A stretch of 64,000 nucleotides of DNA from Streptomyces sp. CB09001. Lineage in GTDB: Bacteria; Actinomycetota; Actinomycetes; Streptomycetales; Streptomycetaceae. This document shows, piece by piece, positions 1 through 8,424 of the stretch. The notes beneath the pieces are model-generated. The model made no database searches, was not told where the DNA came from, and worked only from the letters and a program-made list of their open reading frames with translations. The stretch spans positions 5,943,001-6,007,000 of the forward strand of contig NZ_CP026730.1 of NCBI RefSeq assembly GCF_003369795.1. The letters run 5' to 3'. Each line of letters starts with the position of its first letter. Positions within the stretch are counted from its first letter, which is position 1. A program made the position numbers and the translations under genes.

Positions 1-948
1 CTCCGCCGCGCTGCGGTCGAGGAGACCGTCCGTCTGCTGCCGGATGAGCTGCCCGTACTGGGTGGAGATCTCCTCGAAGGCGGTGATCCAGCGCCGGCGT
101 GCGTCCGGCAGGTCGATCCGGTCGTCCCCGCCCGCCGAACGGGCCTCGAGCACCTGGTCCTCGACGTCCTGCATGGACTTCCACTCGGAGCTGGCGAGGA
201 TCCGCTCGGTCTGGGTCTTCGCGCTGCCGGTCAGAGAGGGGACGATCTGGTCCTGCACCAGCCAGCGGCGGGTGTGCACCAGCTGGGCGAACCGGGACCA
301 CTGCTCCTCGTCCATCCGGTGGGACGGCCAGGCCAGCGTGAGCCGGGCGTCCTCCTGGGAGACCAGCTCGGCGGCGTGCTCCAGGGCGACCAGCGGACCC
401 GCCTGGGAGGTCAGGTCGCCGTCGTCGACCTGGGAGAGCTCCTGGAAGGCGTGGATCTGCTCGTCGACGATCGAGGTGTACTGGTCGAGCGCCTGCTCGG
501 CGGTGATGTCGCTGGGGTCGTCCACCTGGTTGCGGTAGTACTCCAGGCTGCCCACCGAGCCGAGCACCGAGTACAGCCGGTCCGAGACCCGGGAGGGCGC
601 GCTCTCGATCGCGTCGGACTGGCCGACCAACTGCGCGACCGCCTCGTCCGTCTTCGTCCGCTGGGCGTCCAGTTCCGTCCGGTCGCCCTCCGGCGCGGCC
701 AGCCAGGCGGCCGACAGACTGCGCTCCTTCTGCAGGGCCAGGGTGGCCTCGGTGCCCATGGCGCCGGTGTCGCGGCTCAGCTCCGTCTGCGCGCGCAGCC
801 GCAGGCCCTCCGAGAACATCTGGATCGTCGTGACGCCCCACACGGCCGCGAGGGTGACGCCGGGAACCAGGGCCAGGAGGATCAGGGAGAGACGTATGGA
901 GCCGAGGCGGCGCCGGGCACCCTTCTTCCGTGACTTCCGTGCAGGCAT
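1..948 (-). CDS. Nitrate/nitrite-sensing-type sensor histidine kinase, N-terminal part (cut by left edge)
   Basis: The N-terminal 316 codons of a membrane sensor are present; the kinase core lies beyond the left edge. The protein begins MPARKSRKKG, a basic cytoplasmic start. A transmembrane helix follows at about residues 19-40, and then a long helical extracellular region with the QKERSLSAAWLA signature near residue 74. That layout is typical of NIT (nitrate/nitrite sensing) domains in large Streptomyces histidine kinases. It lies 68 bp downstream of a sugar-binding-type lipoprotein gene on the same strand, so the two may be co-transcribed and the lipoprotein could present ligand to the sensor. 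Kinase function is inferred from the family only, because no catalytic domain is visible here. Confidence 0.72.
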   Translation of the reverse strand, partial: MPARKSRKKGARRRLGSIRLSLILLALVPGVTLAAVWGVTTIQMFSEGLRLRAQTELSRDTGAMGTEATLALQKERSLSAAWLAAPEGDRTELDAQRTKTDEAVAQLVGQSDAIESAPSRVSDRLYSVLGSVGSLEYYRNQVDDPSDITAEQALDQYTSIVDEQIHAFQELSQVDDGDLTSQAGPLVALEHAAELVSQEDARLTLAWPSHRMDEEQWSRFAQLVHTRRWLVQDQIVPSLTGSAKTQTERILASSEWKSMQDVEDQVLEARSAGGDDRIDLPDARRRWITAFEEISTQYGQLIRQQTDGLLDRSAAE

Positions 949-1016
949 CGTCGTCCTAGGCGATCAGTGGGTCGGGGTGGCGGGAGTGCGGAGGTACCGG
1001 CGGCCGCGGGGCCCGG

Positions 1017-2030
1017 TCACCGGGTGCCGCCCGCGGCGAACTCGGCGACCGAGTCGGCGTTCGTCCGGGTCACGAACGCCGGGCCGGTCAGCACGGGGGC
1101 CACGCCGCCGCCGCTGACGTTGCCGTTGGTGCGGTACAGCCAGAGCGCGTCCACCGCGAGATAGCCCTGCAGATACGGCTGCTGGTCCACGGCGAACTGG
1201 ACGTCCCCGCGTTTGACCGCGGCCACCAGGTCGTTGTCGAGGTCGAAGGTGGCGACGTGCGCGTCGCTGCCCGCCTCGTCGACCGACTCGACCGCGGTGA
1301 GGGCGAACGCCGCGCCGTTCATGACGACTTCGTCGATGCTGGGGTCCTGCCGCAGCCGTGCCGTGACGGCCGCACCGACCGCCTTCATGTCGGTGCCCTC
1401 GACGTAGAGCATCTCGGTCTCGCCGCCGAAGGTCTTCTTCACACCGGCGCAGCGGGCCTCCAGGGCGACGTTGCCGCGCTCGTGGATGACACACAGGGCG
1501 TGCTTGGCCTTCAGGTCGTTCAGCTTGTCGCCGACGGCCCGGCCCGCGACGCTCTCGTCCTGACCGAAGTACTCCAGGAGTCCGGTGGACCGCCAGGCGT
1601 CGATACCGGAGTTGAGGCCGACCACCGCGATCCCGGCCGCCTTGGCCTCGGCGACCGGAGCCTTCATCGCCTGCGGTTTGGCCAGGGTCACGGCGATGCC
1701 GTCGGCCTTGTCACGGACGGCGTCCCGCACGAGGTCGGCCTGGTCGGCGGTGTCGGCGTCCCCGGCGTAGGTCAGGTCGACGCCGTCCTTGGCGGCCGCC
1801 GCCTCGGCGCCCTTGCGCACCCGGTCCCAGAAGGCGTCGCCCTCACCGCCGTGGGTGACCATGACGATCTTCATGCGGTCGCCGCCGGACCCGCCCGCGG
1901 CGTCCGCCGCCGAGCCGTCCTCGTCCCCGCCGAGGGCGGAGCAGCCTGCCGCCAGCAGACAGACGGCCGCGGTGAGGGCCGCGACGCGCAGGGGTCCGGG
2001 GGAGTGGGTGGGCGGGGGAGCTGTACTCAT
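1017..2030 (-). CDS. Periplasmic-binding-protein-like (ribose/galactose type) sugar-binding lipoprotein
   Basis: A 337-residue secreted lipoprotein. The signal peptide ends in the lipobox LAAGC (lipidated Cys30). A type I periplasmic-binding-protein fold follows, beginning MKIVMVTHGGEGDAFW and containing the DKADGIAVTLAKP and GIAVVGLNSG strands typical of ribose/xylose-type binding proteins. The ATG at 2030 was chosen because it starts a proper signal peptide; upstream in-frame codons give an Arg-rich non-signal sequence. No permease or ATPase gene is adjacent. The next gene downstream encodes a NIT-type sensor kinase, which suggests a sensory rather than transport role. The ligand is unknown. 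Confidence 0.8.
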   Translation of the reverse strand: MSTAPPPTHSPGPLRVAALTAAVCLLAAGCSALGGDEDGSAADAAGGSGGDRMKIVMVTHGGEGDAFWDRVRKGAEAAAAKDGVDLTYAGDADTADQADLVRDAVRDKADGIAVTLAKPQAMKAPVAEAKAAGIAVVGLNSGIDAWRSTGLLEYFGQDESVAGRAVGDKLNDLKAKHALCVIHERGNVALEARCAGVKKTFGGETEMLYVEGTDMKAVGAAVTARLRQDPSIDEVVMNGAAFALTAVESVDEAGSDAHVATFDLDNDLVAAVKRGDVQFAVDQQPYLQGYLAVDALWLYRTNGNVSGGGVAPVLTGPAFVTRTNADSVAEFAAGGTR

Positions 2031-2375
2031 GGGGGCGGGGGCACCTCGCTGTGCGGCCGAGCAGGAGGAACGGGGCGGGAGGTCCCGGAGCCGCGGGTCA
2101 GTGCGCCAACCGGGTGAAACTCGCCTGGCCGGAGCAAACCGTGTGTGACCGCTGGTAGTCAAGTGACCAGCCAACTCCTGTGAGTTGTCGGTGCCGCATC
2201 GTGATGAACGGGGGTGGCGAAAGCGGGCCGAAGCGGAATGCCGGGCGGTATGCCCGGCGGTGTGGCTCCTTGCGCCGGGTGGATCTGATGGTCAGTTAGG
2301 CCGTGAGTTATCGTGTACGGGGGGTTAAGACAGGCGGCACGGTCTGTTGAGTTCCAGCCCAGGAGAGTCCAGCCG
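2031..2375. other. 345-bp divergent intergenic region between the lipoprotein gene and cprB
   Basis: No ORF with supporting features was seen. The region should hold both divergent promoters. One inverted repeat, GCCGGGC-GGTAT-GCCCGGC at 2240-2258, is a possible operator. The cprB-proximal part has TTATCGT near 2308-2314, which could be a -10 element, but no convincing -35 lies upstream. I could not identify a clear gamma-butyrolactone-receptor box by eye. Confidence 0.4.
2240..2258. promoter_or_regulatory. Inverted repeat upstream of cprB, possible operator
   Basis: Two perfect 7-bp arms (GCCGGGC / GCCCGGC) are separated by GGTAT, about 118 bp before the cprB start. The site could be an autoregulatory or divergent-gene operator. 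GC-only palindromes are frequent in this genome type, so the call is weak. Confidence 0.3.
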
Positions 2376-3023
2376 ATGGCGAGGCAGCTACGCGCCGAGC
2401 AGACCCGCGCGACGATCGTCGGTGCGGCGGCCGACCTGTTCGACCGTCACGGCTACGAGTCGACCAGCCTGAGCGAGATCGTCGCCCACGCCGGGGTCAC
2501 CAAGGGCGCCCTGTACTTCCACTTCGCGGCGAAGGAAGACCTCGCGCACGCCATCATGGAGATACAGTCCCGTACCTCCCGCCGACTGGCGAAGGACCTG
2601 GACGGGCGGGGCTACTCCTCGCTGGAGGCGCTGATGCGTCTCACCTTCGGCATGGCCCGGCTCTGCGAGGAGGGGCCGGTGCTGCGGGCCGGGCTGCGGC
2701 TCGCCACCGCGGGAGTACCGGTACGGTCGCCGTTGCCGCACCCCTTCACCGAGTGGCGGGAGATCGCCACGTCCCGGCTGCTGAACGCGGTGCGGCAGTC
2801 CGACGTGCATCCGGACATCGACGTCGACTCGGTCGCCCACACCCTCGTCTGCTCCGTCGTCGGCACCCGCGTCGTGAGCAGCACCCTCGAACCGGCCGGG
2901 CGCCAGCCCCGTCGCCTCGCCGAGATGTGGCACATCCTGATCCGGGGCATGGTCCCGGTGACCCGGCGCGCCCGCTACCTCACCCTCGCGGCCCGCCTGG
3001 AACAGGAGACGGGCGCGGCCTGA
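2376..3023 (+). CDS. cprB: CprB-type gamma-butyrolactone receptor homologue, TetR family repressor
   Basis: A 215-residue TetR-family regulator that I recognise as CprB from its beginning MARQLRAEQTRATI and the recognition-helix region TLSEIVAHAGVTKGALYFHF (here TSLSEIV). Length and sequence match S. coelicolor CprB closely. The N-terminal HTH covers roughly residues 10-60; the rest is the all-helical ligand-binding and dimer domain. CprB/ArpA/ScbR proteins repress development and secondary metabolism until bound by a butyrolactone-type signal; the CprB ligand is not firmly established. The ATG at 2376 was chosen over upstream codons because it reproduces the family N terminus. It is separated from geosmin synthase by one gene. 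Confidence 0.92.
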   Translation: MARQLRAEQTRATIVGAAADLFDRHGYESTSLSEIVAHAGVTKGALYFHFAAKEDLAHAIMEIQSRTSRRLAKDLDGRGYSSLEALMRLTFGMARLCEEGPVLRAGLRLATAGVPVRSPLPHPFTEWREIATSRLLNAVRQSDVHPDIDVDSVAHTLVCSVVGTRVVSSTLEPAGRQPRRLAEMWHILIRGMVPVTRRARYLTLAARLEQETGAA

Positions 3024-3030
3024 CCGCCCC

Positions 3031-3140
3031 GAGCGGGGACGCGCCGCTCGACCGTCCGGCATGGGGACGGGCCGCTCGGCCGCCGCGAGCGGGGACGTGC
3101 CGCTCGACCGTCCGGCATGGGGACGGGCCGCTCGGCCGCC
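3031..3140. repeat. Tandem duplication of a 54-bp unit (period 56 bp)
   Basis: Two copies occupy 3031-3084 and 3087-3140 and differ at one base (gGACGCGCC versus GGACGTGCC). They begin directly after the cprB stop codon and precede the DUF89 gene. Each copy contains CCGTCCGGCATGGGGACGGG. The near identity implies a recent local duplication. Confidence 0.9.
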
Positions 3141-3213
3141 CGGTACGGTGACGCGCTCGGCCCGACCGCCCGGAACGGGGGAGGCGCGCGGTCCGACCGG
3201 TACGGTGACGCGC
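3140..3213 (+). promoter_or_regulatory. Duplicated TACGGT -10-like element in front of the DUF89 gene
   Basis: The 17-mer CCGGTACGGTGACGCGC occurs at 3140-3156 and again at 3197-3213, the second copy ending one base before the ATG. TACGGT fits the actinobacterial -10 pattern TANNNT and ends seven bases before the start codon, so the gene could be transcribed without a leader. No good -35 was seen. Confidence 0.4.
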
Positions 3214-4431
3214 ATGCCCGACACCCCGTCCGTGACCGCCCCCGTCATCGTCGCCGACGAACCCGGCGCCTTCCCACACGGCGTGCTGGCCGAGCGGCAC
3301 CCCGCCGTCGTACGGCAGGTGCGGGACGCCTTCCCCTTCGATCCAGAACGGCTCCGCGCGCTCGACGCGCTGCTCGCGAGCTGCGCCGACGGTGTGGTCG
3401 AGCCGCTGCCCGCCGACGCCGACCCCACCGGCCGCGACCGGGACCGCTGGGCGCGATGGGGCATGGACGCGTACGCCGGCCGCTCCTGGTACGACGTGCC
3501 CTGGCTGTGGGCCGAGAGCCACTTCTACCGTCGGCTCCTCGACGCCGTCGGCTACTTCGGCCCCGGCGCCTGGCAGGGCGTCGACCCCTTCCGGCCCGCC
3601 AAGCTCGCCGAACTCGACGCACCGGAGACGGACGAGGAACTCGCCGCGCTCGACGGCCTCGACAGGCTGACGGCGGACGAGCGGACCCGCGCGCTGCTGC
3701 ACGGTTCGCTGTGGGGCAACCGCGCCGACCTCGGTTTCCGTCTCTCCGACCAAGGCGTCGGCGCCCAGGGCGCGGTGGAGGCACTCGTCGCCGACGACAG
3801 CGACACCCTCTGGTCCCTGCTCCCGGCCCCCGGGCCGGGCCCCACCGGGCGGGGCCCGGCCACGCTGTGCCTCGTCGCCGACAACGCGGGCCGCGAACTC
3901 GTCCCCGACCTGCTCCTCGTCTCGCACCTCCTCGCCGAGGGCCGCGTCGACCGGGCCGTCCTGCACGTCAAGCCGTACCCGTACTACGTCTCCGACGCCA
4001 CGCCCACCGACGTGCTCGACGCCCTGCGGCGGCTGGTCGCGGCGGGCGGCGCGGCCGCGGCCCACGGCAAGCGGCTCTGGACCGCGCTGACCGACGGCCG
4101 CGTCACCGTCCGCGCCCACCCCTTCTCCTGCGCCCCGCTGCCGTACGCGGACATGCCCGACGACCTGCGCGAGGACTTCGCCGCGGCCACCGTCACCGTC
4201 CTCAAGGGAGACCTGAACTACCGGCGGCTGGTCGGCGACCGGTGGTGGCCGCCGACCACCTCCTTCGCGCAGGTCACCGCGTACTTCCCCGGCCCGGTCG
4301 CGGCGCTGCGCACCCTGAAGTCCGACGTGGTCACCGGCCTCGACGCGAGGACCGAGGCCGCGTTGGAGGCGAGCGGCGAGCGGCGCTGGCGGACGAGCGG
4401 GAGGCACGCCCTGATCCAGGTCAGGCGCTGA
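3214..4431 (+). CDS. DUF89 / ARMT1-like damage-control phosphatase family protein
   Basis: A 405-residue protein of the DUF89 family. Conserved features visible are DNAGRELVPDLLL with the metal-binding D223-N224 pair, HVKPYPYYVSDA, and KGDLNYRRLVGDRWW near the C terminus. Characterised DUF89 members are metal-dependent phosphatases acting on damaged or overflow sugar phosphates and related metabolites; the substrate here is unknown. The ATG at 3214 was chosen because upstream sequence is a nucleotide repeat and because a -10-like TACGGT sits seven bases before it. It lies between cprB and geosmin synthase on the same strand with its own promoter-like region. Confidence 0.82.
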   Translation: MPDTPSVTAPVIVADEPGAFPHGVLAERHPAVVRQVRDAFPFDPERLRALDALLASCADGVVEPLPADADPTGRDRDRWARWGMDAYAGRSWYDVPWLWAESHFYRRLLDAVGYFGPGAWQGVDPFRPAKLAELDAPETDEELAALDGLDRLTADERTRALLHGSLWGNRADLGFRLSDQGVGAQGAVEALVADDSDTLWSLLPAPGPGPTGRGPATLCLVADNAGRELVPDLLLVSHLLAEGRVDRAVLHVKPYPYYVSDATPTDVLDALRRLVAAGGAAAAHGKRLWTALTDGRVTVRAHPFSCAPLPYADMPDDLREDFAAATVTVLKGDLNYRRLVGDRWWPPTTSFAQVTAYFPGPVAALRTLKSDVVTGLDARTEAALEASGERRWRTSGRHALIQVRR

Positions 4432-4570
4432 GGGAGAGCTGCCGGAGAGCGGAGGGCGAGCGGAGGGCAAGTCGTGGGAGAAGTTCCCGCATTCCGGGCT
4501 GATTCACGCGATGGTGTGATCATGTGCCGCCCCGTGGATGCGTTCGGAGGACCCTGGGTAGTGCCCGGCC

Positions 4571-6781
4571 ATGACGCAACAGCCCTTCCAACTCCCGCAC
4601 TTCTACCTGCCGCACCCCGCGCGGCTCAACCCGCATCTCGACGAGGCCCGCGCCCACTCGACGACGTGGGCGCGCGAGATGGGCATGCTGGAGGGCTCCG
4701 GGGTCTGGGAGCAGTCCGACCTCGAGGCCCATGACTACGGCCTGCTCTGCGCCTACACCCACCCCGACTGCGACGGGCCGGCGCTCTCCCTCATCACCGA
4801 CTGGTACGTGTGGGTCTTCTTCTTCGACGACCACTTCCTGGAGAAGTTCAAACGCAGCCAGGACCGCCTCGCCGGCAAGGCCCACCTGGACCGGCTCCCG
4901 CTGTTCATGCCGCTCGACGACGCCGCCGGGATGCCCGAGCCGCAGAACCCGGTCGAGGCCGGTCTCGCCGACCTGTGGGTCCGCACGGTGCCCGCGATGT
5001 CGGCCGACTGGCGCCGCCGCTTCGCCGTGGCCACCGAGCACCTGCTCAACGAGTCCATGTGGGAGCTGTCCAACATCAACGAGGGGCGGGTCGCCAACCC
5101 CGTCGAGTACATCGAGATGCGCCGCAAGGTCGGCGGTGCCCCGTGGTCGGCGGGGCTCGTGGAGTACGCGACCGCCGAGGTGCCCGCCGCCGTCGCCGGG
5201 TCGAGGCCGCTCAGGGTGCTGATGGAGACGTTCTCCGACGCCGTGCACCTGCGCAACGACCTCTTCTCCTACCAGCGGGAGGTCGAGGACGAGGGCGAGC
5301 TGAGCAACGGGGTGCTGGTGCTGGAGACCTTCTTCGGCTGCACCACCCAGGAGGCCGCCGAGCTGGTCAACGACGTCCTCACCTCGCGGCTGCACCAGTT
5401 CGAGCACACCGCGTTCACCGAGGTGCCCGCCGTCGCCCTGGAGAACGGCCTGACCCCACCGGAGGTCGCCGCCGTCGCCGCGTACACGAAGGGGCTCCAG
5501 GACTGGCAGTCCGGCGGCCACGAGTGGCACATGCGCTCCAGCCGCTACATGAACAAGGGGGAGCGGCCCCTGGCCGGCTGGCAGGCGCTGACCGGGCCGG
5601 GCACCTCCGCGGCGGACGTCGGCGCGCTGCTCGCCGACGCGGTCGCCCGGCGCGCCCGCTCCTACACGTACGTGCCCTTCCAGCAGGTCGGCCCGTCCGT
5701 CATCCCCGACATCCGCATGCCCTACCCGCTGGAGCTGAGCCCCGCCCTGGACGGTGCCCGGCGGCACCTGTCCGAGTGGTGCCGGGAGATGGGCATCCTC
5801 AGCGAGGGCGTCTGGGACGAGGACAAGCTGGAGAGCTGCGACCTCCCCCTGTGCGCCGCCGGACTCGACCCGGACGCCACCCAGGAGCAACTCGACCTCG
5901 CCTCCGGCTGGCTGGCCTTCGGCACCTACGGCGACGACTACTACCCGCTGGTGTACGGCCACCGCCGGGACCTCGCCGCCGCCCGGCTGACCACTGCCCG
6001 CCTGTCGGACTGCATGCCGCTCGACGGCGAGCCGGTCCCACCGCCCGGCAACGCCATGGAACGCTCCCTGATCGATCTGTGGGTGCGCACGACGGCCGGT
6101 ATGACGCCCGAGGAGCGGCGCCCGCTGAGAACGGCCGTCGACACGATGACCGAGGCCTGGGTGTGGGAGCTGTCCAACCAGATCCAGAACCGGGTCCCCG
6201 ACCCCGTGGACTACCTGGAGATGCGCCGCGCCACCTTCGGCTCCGACCTCACCCTGGGCCTGTGCCGCGCCGGACACGGCCCGGCGGTGCCGCCCGAGGT
6301 CTACCGCAGCGGTCCCGTCCGCTCCCTGGAGAACGCGGCGATCGACTACGCGTGCCTGCTCAACGACGTCTTCTCCTACCAGAAGGAGATCGAGTACGAG
6401 GGCGAGATCCACAACGCCGTCCTCGTCGTGCAGAACTTCTTCGGTGTCGACTACCCGGCCGCCCTGGGTGTCGTGCAGGACCTGATGAACCAGCGCATGC
6501 GCCAGTTCGAGCATGTCGTCGCGCACGAACTCCCGGTCGTCTACGACGACTTCCAGCTCTCCGAAGAGGCGCGGACCGTCATGCGCGGCTACGTCACCGA
6601 CCTGCAGAACTGGATGGCCGGCATCCTCAACTGGCACCGGAACGTCCCGCGGTACAAGGCCGAGTACTTGGCGGGACGCACCCACGGCTTCCTCCCGGAC
6701 CGGATCCCGACCGCGCCCGTGCCCCCGCGGGCCGCGGCGCCGATCGCCGTGCCGAGGAGCCGTCCCGTCCTGACGCCCTGA
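4571..6781 (+). CDS. geoA: Geosmin synthase (germacradienol/geosmin synthase), bifunctional terpene cyclase
   Basis: A 736-residue two-domain cyclase, close to the 726 residues of the S. coelicolor enzyme. The N-terminal domain carries the acidic motif DDHFLE (86-91) and the NSE motif NDLFSYQRE beginning at N229; in the family this half converts farnesyl diphosphate to germacradienol and germacrene D. The C-terminal domain carries DDYYP (455-459) and NDVFSYQKE and converts germacradienol to geosmin. All signature residues are intact. No strong Shine-Dalgarno lies at the usual distance (GGAGG is over 20 bases upstream), but the start reproduces the known N terminus MTQQPFQLPHFYLP. Cytoplasmic, Mg-dependent, expected to be expressed during sporulation. 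Confidence 0.97.
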   Translation: MTQQPFQLPHFYLPHPARLNPHLDEARAHSTTWAREMGMLEGSGVWEQSDLEAHDYGLLCAYTHPDCDGPALSLITDWYVWVFFFDDHFLEKFKRSQDRLAGKAHLDRLPLFMPLDDAAGMPEPQNPVEAGLADLWVRTVPAMSADWRRRFAVATEHLLNESMWELSNINEGRVANPVEYIEMRRKVGGAPWSAGLVEYATAEVPAAVAGSRPLRVLMETFSDAVHLRNDLFSYQREVEDEGELSNGVLVLETFFGCTTQEAAELVNDVLTSRLHQFEHTAFTEVPAVALENGLTPPEVAAVAAYTKGLQDWQSGGHEWHMRSSRYMNKGERPLAGWQALTGPGTSAADVGALLADAVARRARSYTYVPFQQVGPSVIPDIRMPYPLELSPALDGARRHLSEWCREMGILSEGVWDEDKLESCDLPLCAAGLDPDATQEQLDLASGWLAFGTYGDDYYPLVYGHRRDLAAARLTTARLSDCMPLDGEPVPPPGNAMERSLIDLWVRTTAGMTPEERRPLRTAVDTMTEAWVWELSNQIQNRVPDPVDYLEMRRATFGSDLTLGLCRAGHGPAVPPEVYRSGPVRSLENAAIDYACLLNDVFSYQKEIEYEGEIHNAVLVVQNFFGVDYPAALGVVQDLMNQRMRQFEHVVAHELPVVYDDFQLSEEARTVMRGYVTDLQNWMAGILNWHRNVPRYKAEYLAGRTHGFLPDRIPTAPVPPRAAAPIAVPRSRPVLTP

Positions 6782-6856
6782 CCGACGTTCAGTCTCACTC
6801 TTTCGTGGCTCGTCATGTGCCGGTGCGCCGGGTAGAGCACCTGCCGGAGGCGATCC

Positions 6857-7492
6857 ATGGAACAGACAGCGTTGCGTCCCAAGCCGATGCCCGGCCGGGA
6901 TCCGGGGCCCGGCACCGAGCCCGACACCGCCCGGCACCCCCACACCGGCCGTCGGCGCCGTCGGCGGCTCACCACCCTGCTGCTCGGCGTGCTCGCCGCG
7001 GCCGTCCTGCTCCTCGCGGGCGTGGGACTCGGCACGGTGGGCGCCACGGTGATCGGCATGAGCAAACTGGCCGAACTGCGGCAGCAGGCCGCGGCGCAGG
7101 GACCGGCCGGGGCCGGAGGAGCAGGAGGGGAGGGAGGGGAGGGAGCCACGGGGACGGCGACGGGTACCCGGGGCGCCCCGGCGCACCCGTCGGCCGGTCC
7201 GTCCGGCGCCCGGTCCGCCTCCCCGGCCGGCGCGACCCTCGGGGTGGAGGCCGTGGACGACGAGAAGCCCGGGGCCCGGGTCGTGGGCGTCCACGTGCCG
7301 GGCCCCGGGTACACGGCGGGCCTGGTGCGGGGCGACGTACTGCTCGCCGTCGGCACGAGCCGCGTCGACTCGGCGGCCGACCTCGCGCACGCCGTGGCCC
7401 GCGCCAGGCCCGGCAAGGAGGTCAAGCTCACCGTGCGCCACCGCAGCGGCGGCTACCAGCAGCTGACGGCCGTACCGGGCGTCGTCACGTGA
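6857..7492 (+). CDS. Single-pass membrane protein with extracytoplasmic PDZ domain
   Basis: A 211-residue protein. An Arg-rich cytoplasmic stretch (31-37) is followed by one transmembrane helix at about 39-67 and a Gly/Ala-rich linker (about 80-125). The PDZ-like domain at about 128-205 contains GYTAGLVRGDVLLAVG and ADLAHAVARARPGKEV. There is no protease domain, so it is probably a scaffold or regulator rather than an HtrA enzyme. A good ribosome-binding site (GGAGG) precedes the ATG. It follows geosmin synthase by 75 bp. Its stop overlaps the convergent metallophosphoesterase gene by 8 bp; the two stop codons share the palindrome GTCACGTGAC. Confidence 0.8.
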   Translation: MEQTALRPKPMPGRDPGPGTEPDTARHPHTGRRRRRRLTTLLLGVLAAAVLLLAGVGLGTVGATVIGMSKLAELRQQAAAQGPAGAGGAGGEGGEGATGTATGTRGAPAHPSAGPSGARSASPAGATLGVEAVDDEKPGARVVGVHVPGPGYTAGLVRGDVLLAVGTSRVDSAADLAHAVARARPGKEVKLTVRHRSGGYQQLTAVPGVVT

Positions 7493-8240
7493 CCGTGCGG
7501 AAGTGGCTCGTGAGCCGTCCGGCGTCGTCCAGCACGTGGAAGGCGAGCCCGACCGGCGCGTCCCGGTCCGCGACCTGCTCGCCCTCCCACGGCAGCCGCA
7601 GCGTCCACGTCACCCCGGGTCCCACCACCAGCGGCCGCCCGGCGAACACGGTGGCCGCGGGCGAGTGCGCGTGACCCGTGATCAGCCCGGCGATCCCGGG
7701 CCTGCGCTCCAGCAGCGCGGCCAGTCGCCCGGGGTGGCGCAGCCGGTAGGAGTCCGGCAGGGGATGGTGCACGGGCGTGGGCGGGTGGTGGAAGGCGAGC
7801 AGGGCCGGAAGACCGTCGTCGAGTCCGTCGAGCGAGGCCTCGATCCAGTCGTACGTCTCCCCGTCCAGCTCCCCCTCGTCGCTGCCCGGGATGCTGGAGT
7901 CGCACATCAGGACCGCGCCGCCGTCGAAGACGTGCACGTCGTTGACCGGGCCGTCGGCGGCGGGGCGGCCGAGCAGGGCCTTGCGGTAGGGCGCACGGCT
8001 GTCGTGGTTGCCCGGGCAGGTGAGCACCGGGAACGGCGCGGAGCCGTCGCGCAGCCCCAGGAGGCGGGCGGCCTCCTCGTACTCCTCCTCCGTGCCGTGG
8101 TCCGCGATGTCCCCGGTGACCAGCAGCGCGTCCACCCGCCCCGGCAGCCGCCACAGCCGGTCGCGCACCCGCTCGGCGCGCTCCGTCGCCCGCGGGCTTG
8201 TGTCCAGGTGCAGATCGCTGATGTGCGCGAGTACGAGCAC
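7485..8240 (-). CDS. Calcineurin-like metallophosphoesterase (CpdA-like)
   Basis: A 251-residue binuclear metallophosphoesterase with all family motifs: D9-x-H11 (SDLHLD), GD44 (TGDIADHG), GN78-H79-D, H151 (FHHPP) and G-H190-A-H192. The arrangement resembles CpdA / Rv0805-type phosphodiesterases; cAMP hydrolysis is possible but the substrate is not determined by sequence. The GTG start was chosen because GGAGGAGG lies eight bases upstream and translation begins directly at the first beta strand (VLVLAHISD). A longer in-frame ATG start at 8306 would add 22 residues without homology. It is divergent from the M24 peptidase gene. Confidence 0.85.
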   Translation of the reverse strand: MLVLAHISDLHLDTSPRATERAERVRDRLWRLPGRVDALLVTGDIADHGTEEEYEEAARLLGLRDGSAPFPVLTCPGNHDSRAPYRKALLGRPAADGPVNDVHVFDGGAVLMCDSSIPGSDEGELDGETYDWIEASLDGLDDGLPALLAFHHPPTPVHHPLPDSYRLRHPGRLAALLERRPGIAGLITGHAHSPAATVFAGRPLVVGPGVTWTLRLPWEGEQVADRDAPVGLAFHVLDDAGRLTSHFRTVT

Positions 8241-8284
8241 GGTGTCGGCCTCCTCCGGGCGCCCGGACCGCGACGCCCCCGATG

Positions 8285-8313
8285 CTAATGCTTGAGTGGC
8301 ATACAACCATTAG
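8285..8313. promoter_or_regulatory. Interrupted inverted repeat in divergent promoter region
   Basis: CTAATG (8285-8290) and CATTAG (8308-8313) are 6-bp arms separated by 17 bp, in an AT-richer pocket between the divergent metallophosphoesterase and M24 peptidase genes. It is a candidate regulator site or a marker of overlapping promoters. It was not matched to a known consensus. Confidence 0.3.
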
Positions 8314-8424
8314 TCGCGGGGGTCGATCAACGCCAATCGGCTCGCGTCGCCCCCGTCCTGCGGGCAGGATGCTGCCCGTGGTCCCTTCACTCCTCAGCCC
8401 ACTCTTCCGCCCCGGGAGGCCCGG

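Noticed and set aside
4571..6781. Geosmin synthase as two fused redundant copies of the same enzyme
   Set aside because: The two halves have different acidic motifs (DDHFLE versus DDYYP) and are the known complementary domains of the bifunctional enzyme.
4520..7441. A 973-codon open frame on the minus strand across geosmin synthase and the PDZ gene
   Set aside because: It lies antisense to two recognised genes, its translation is rich in Gly/Arg/Val without domains, and open antisense frames are expected at this GC content.
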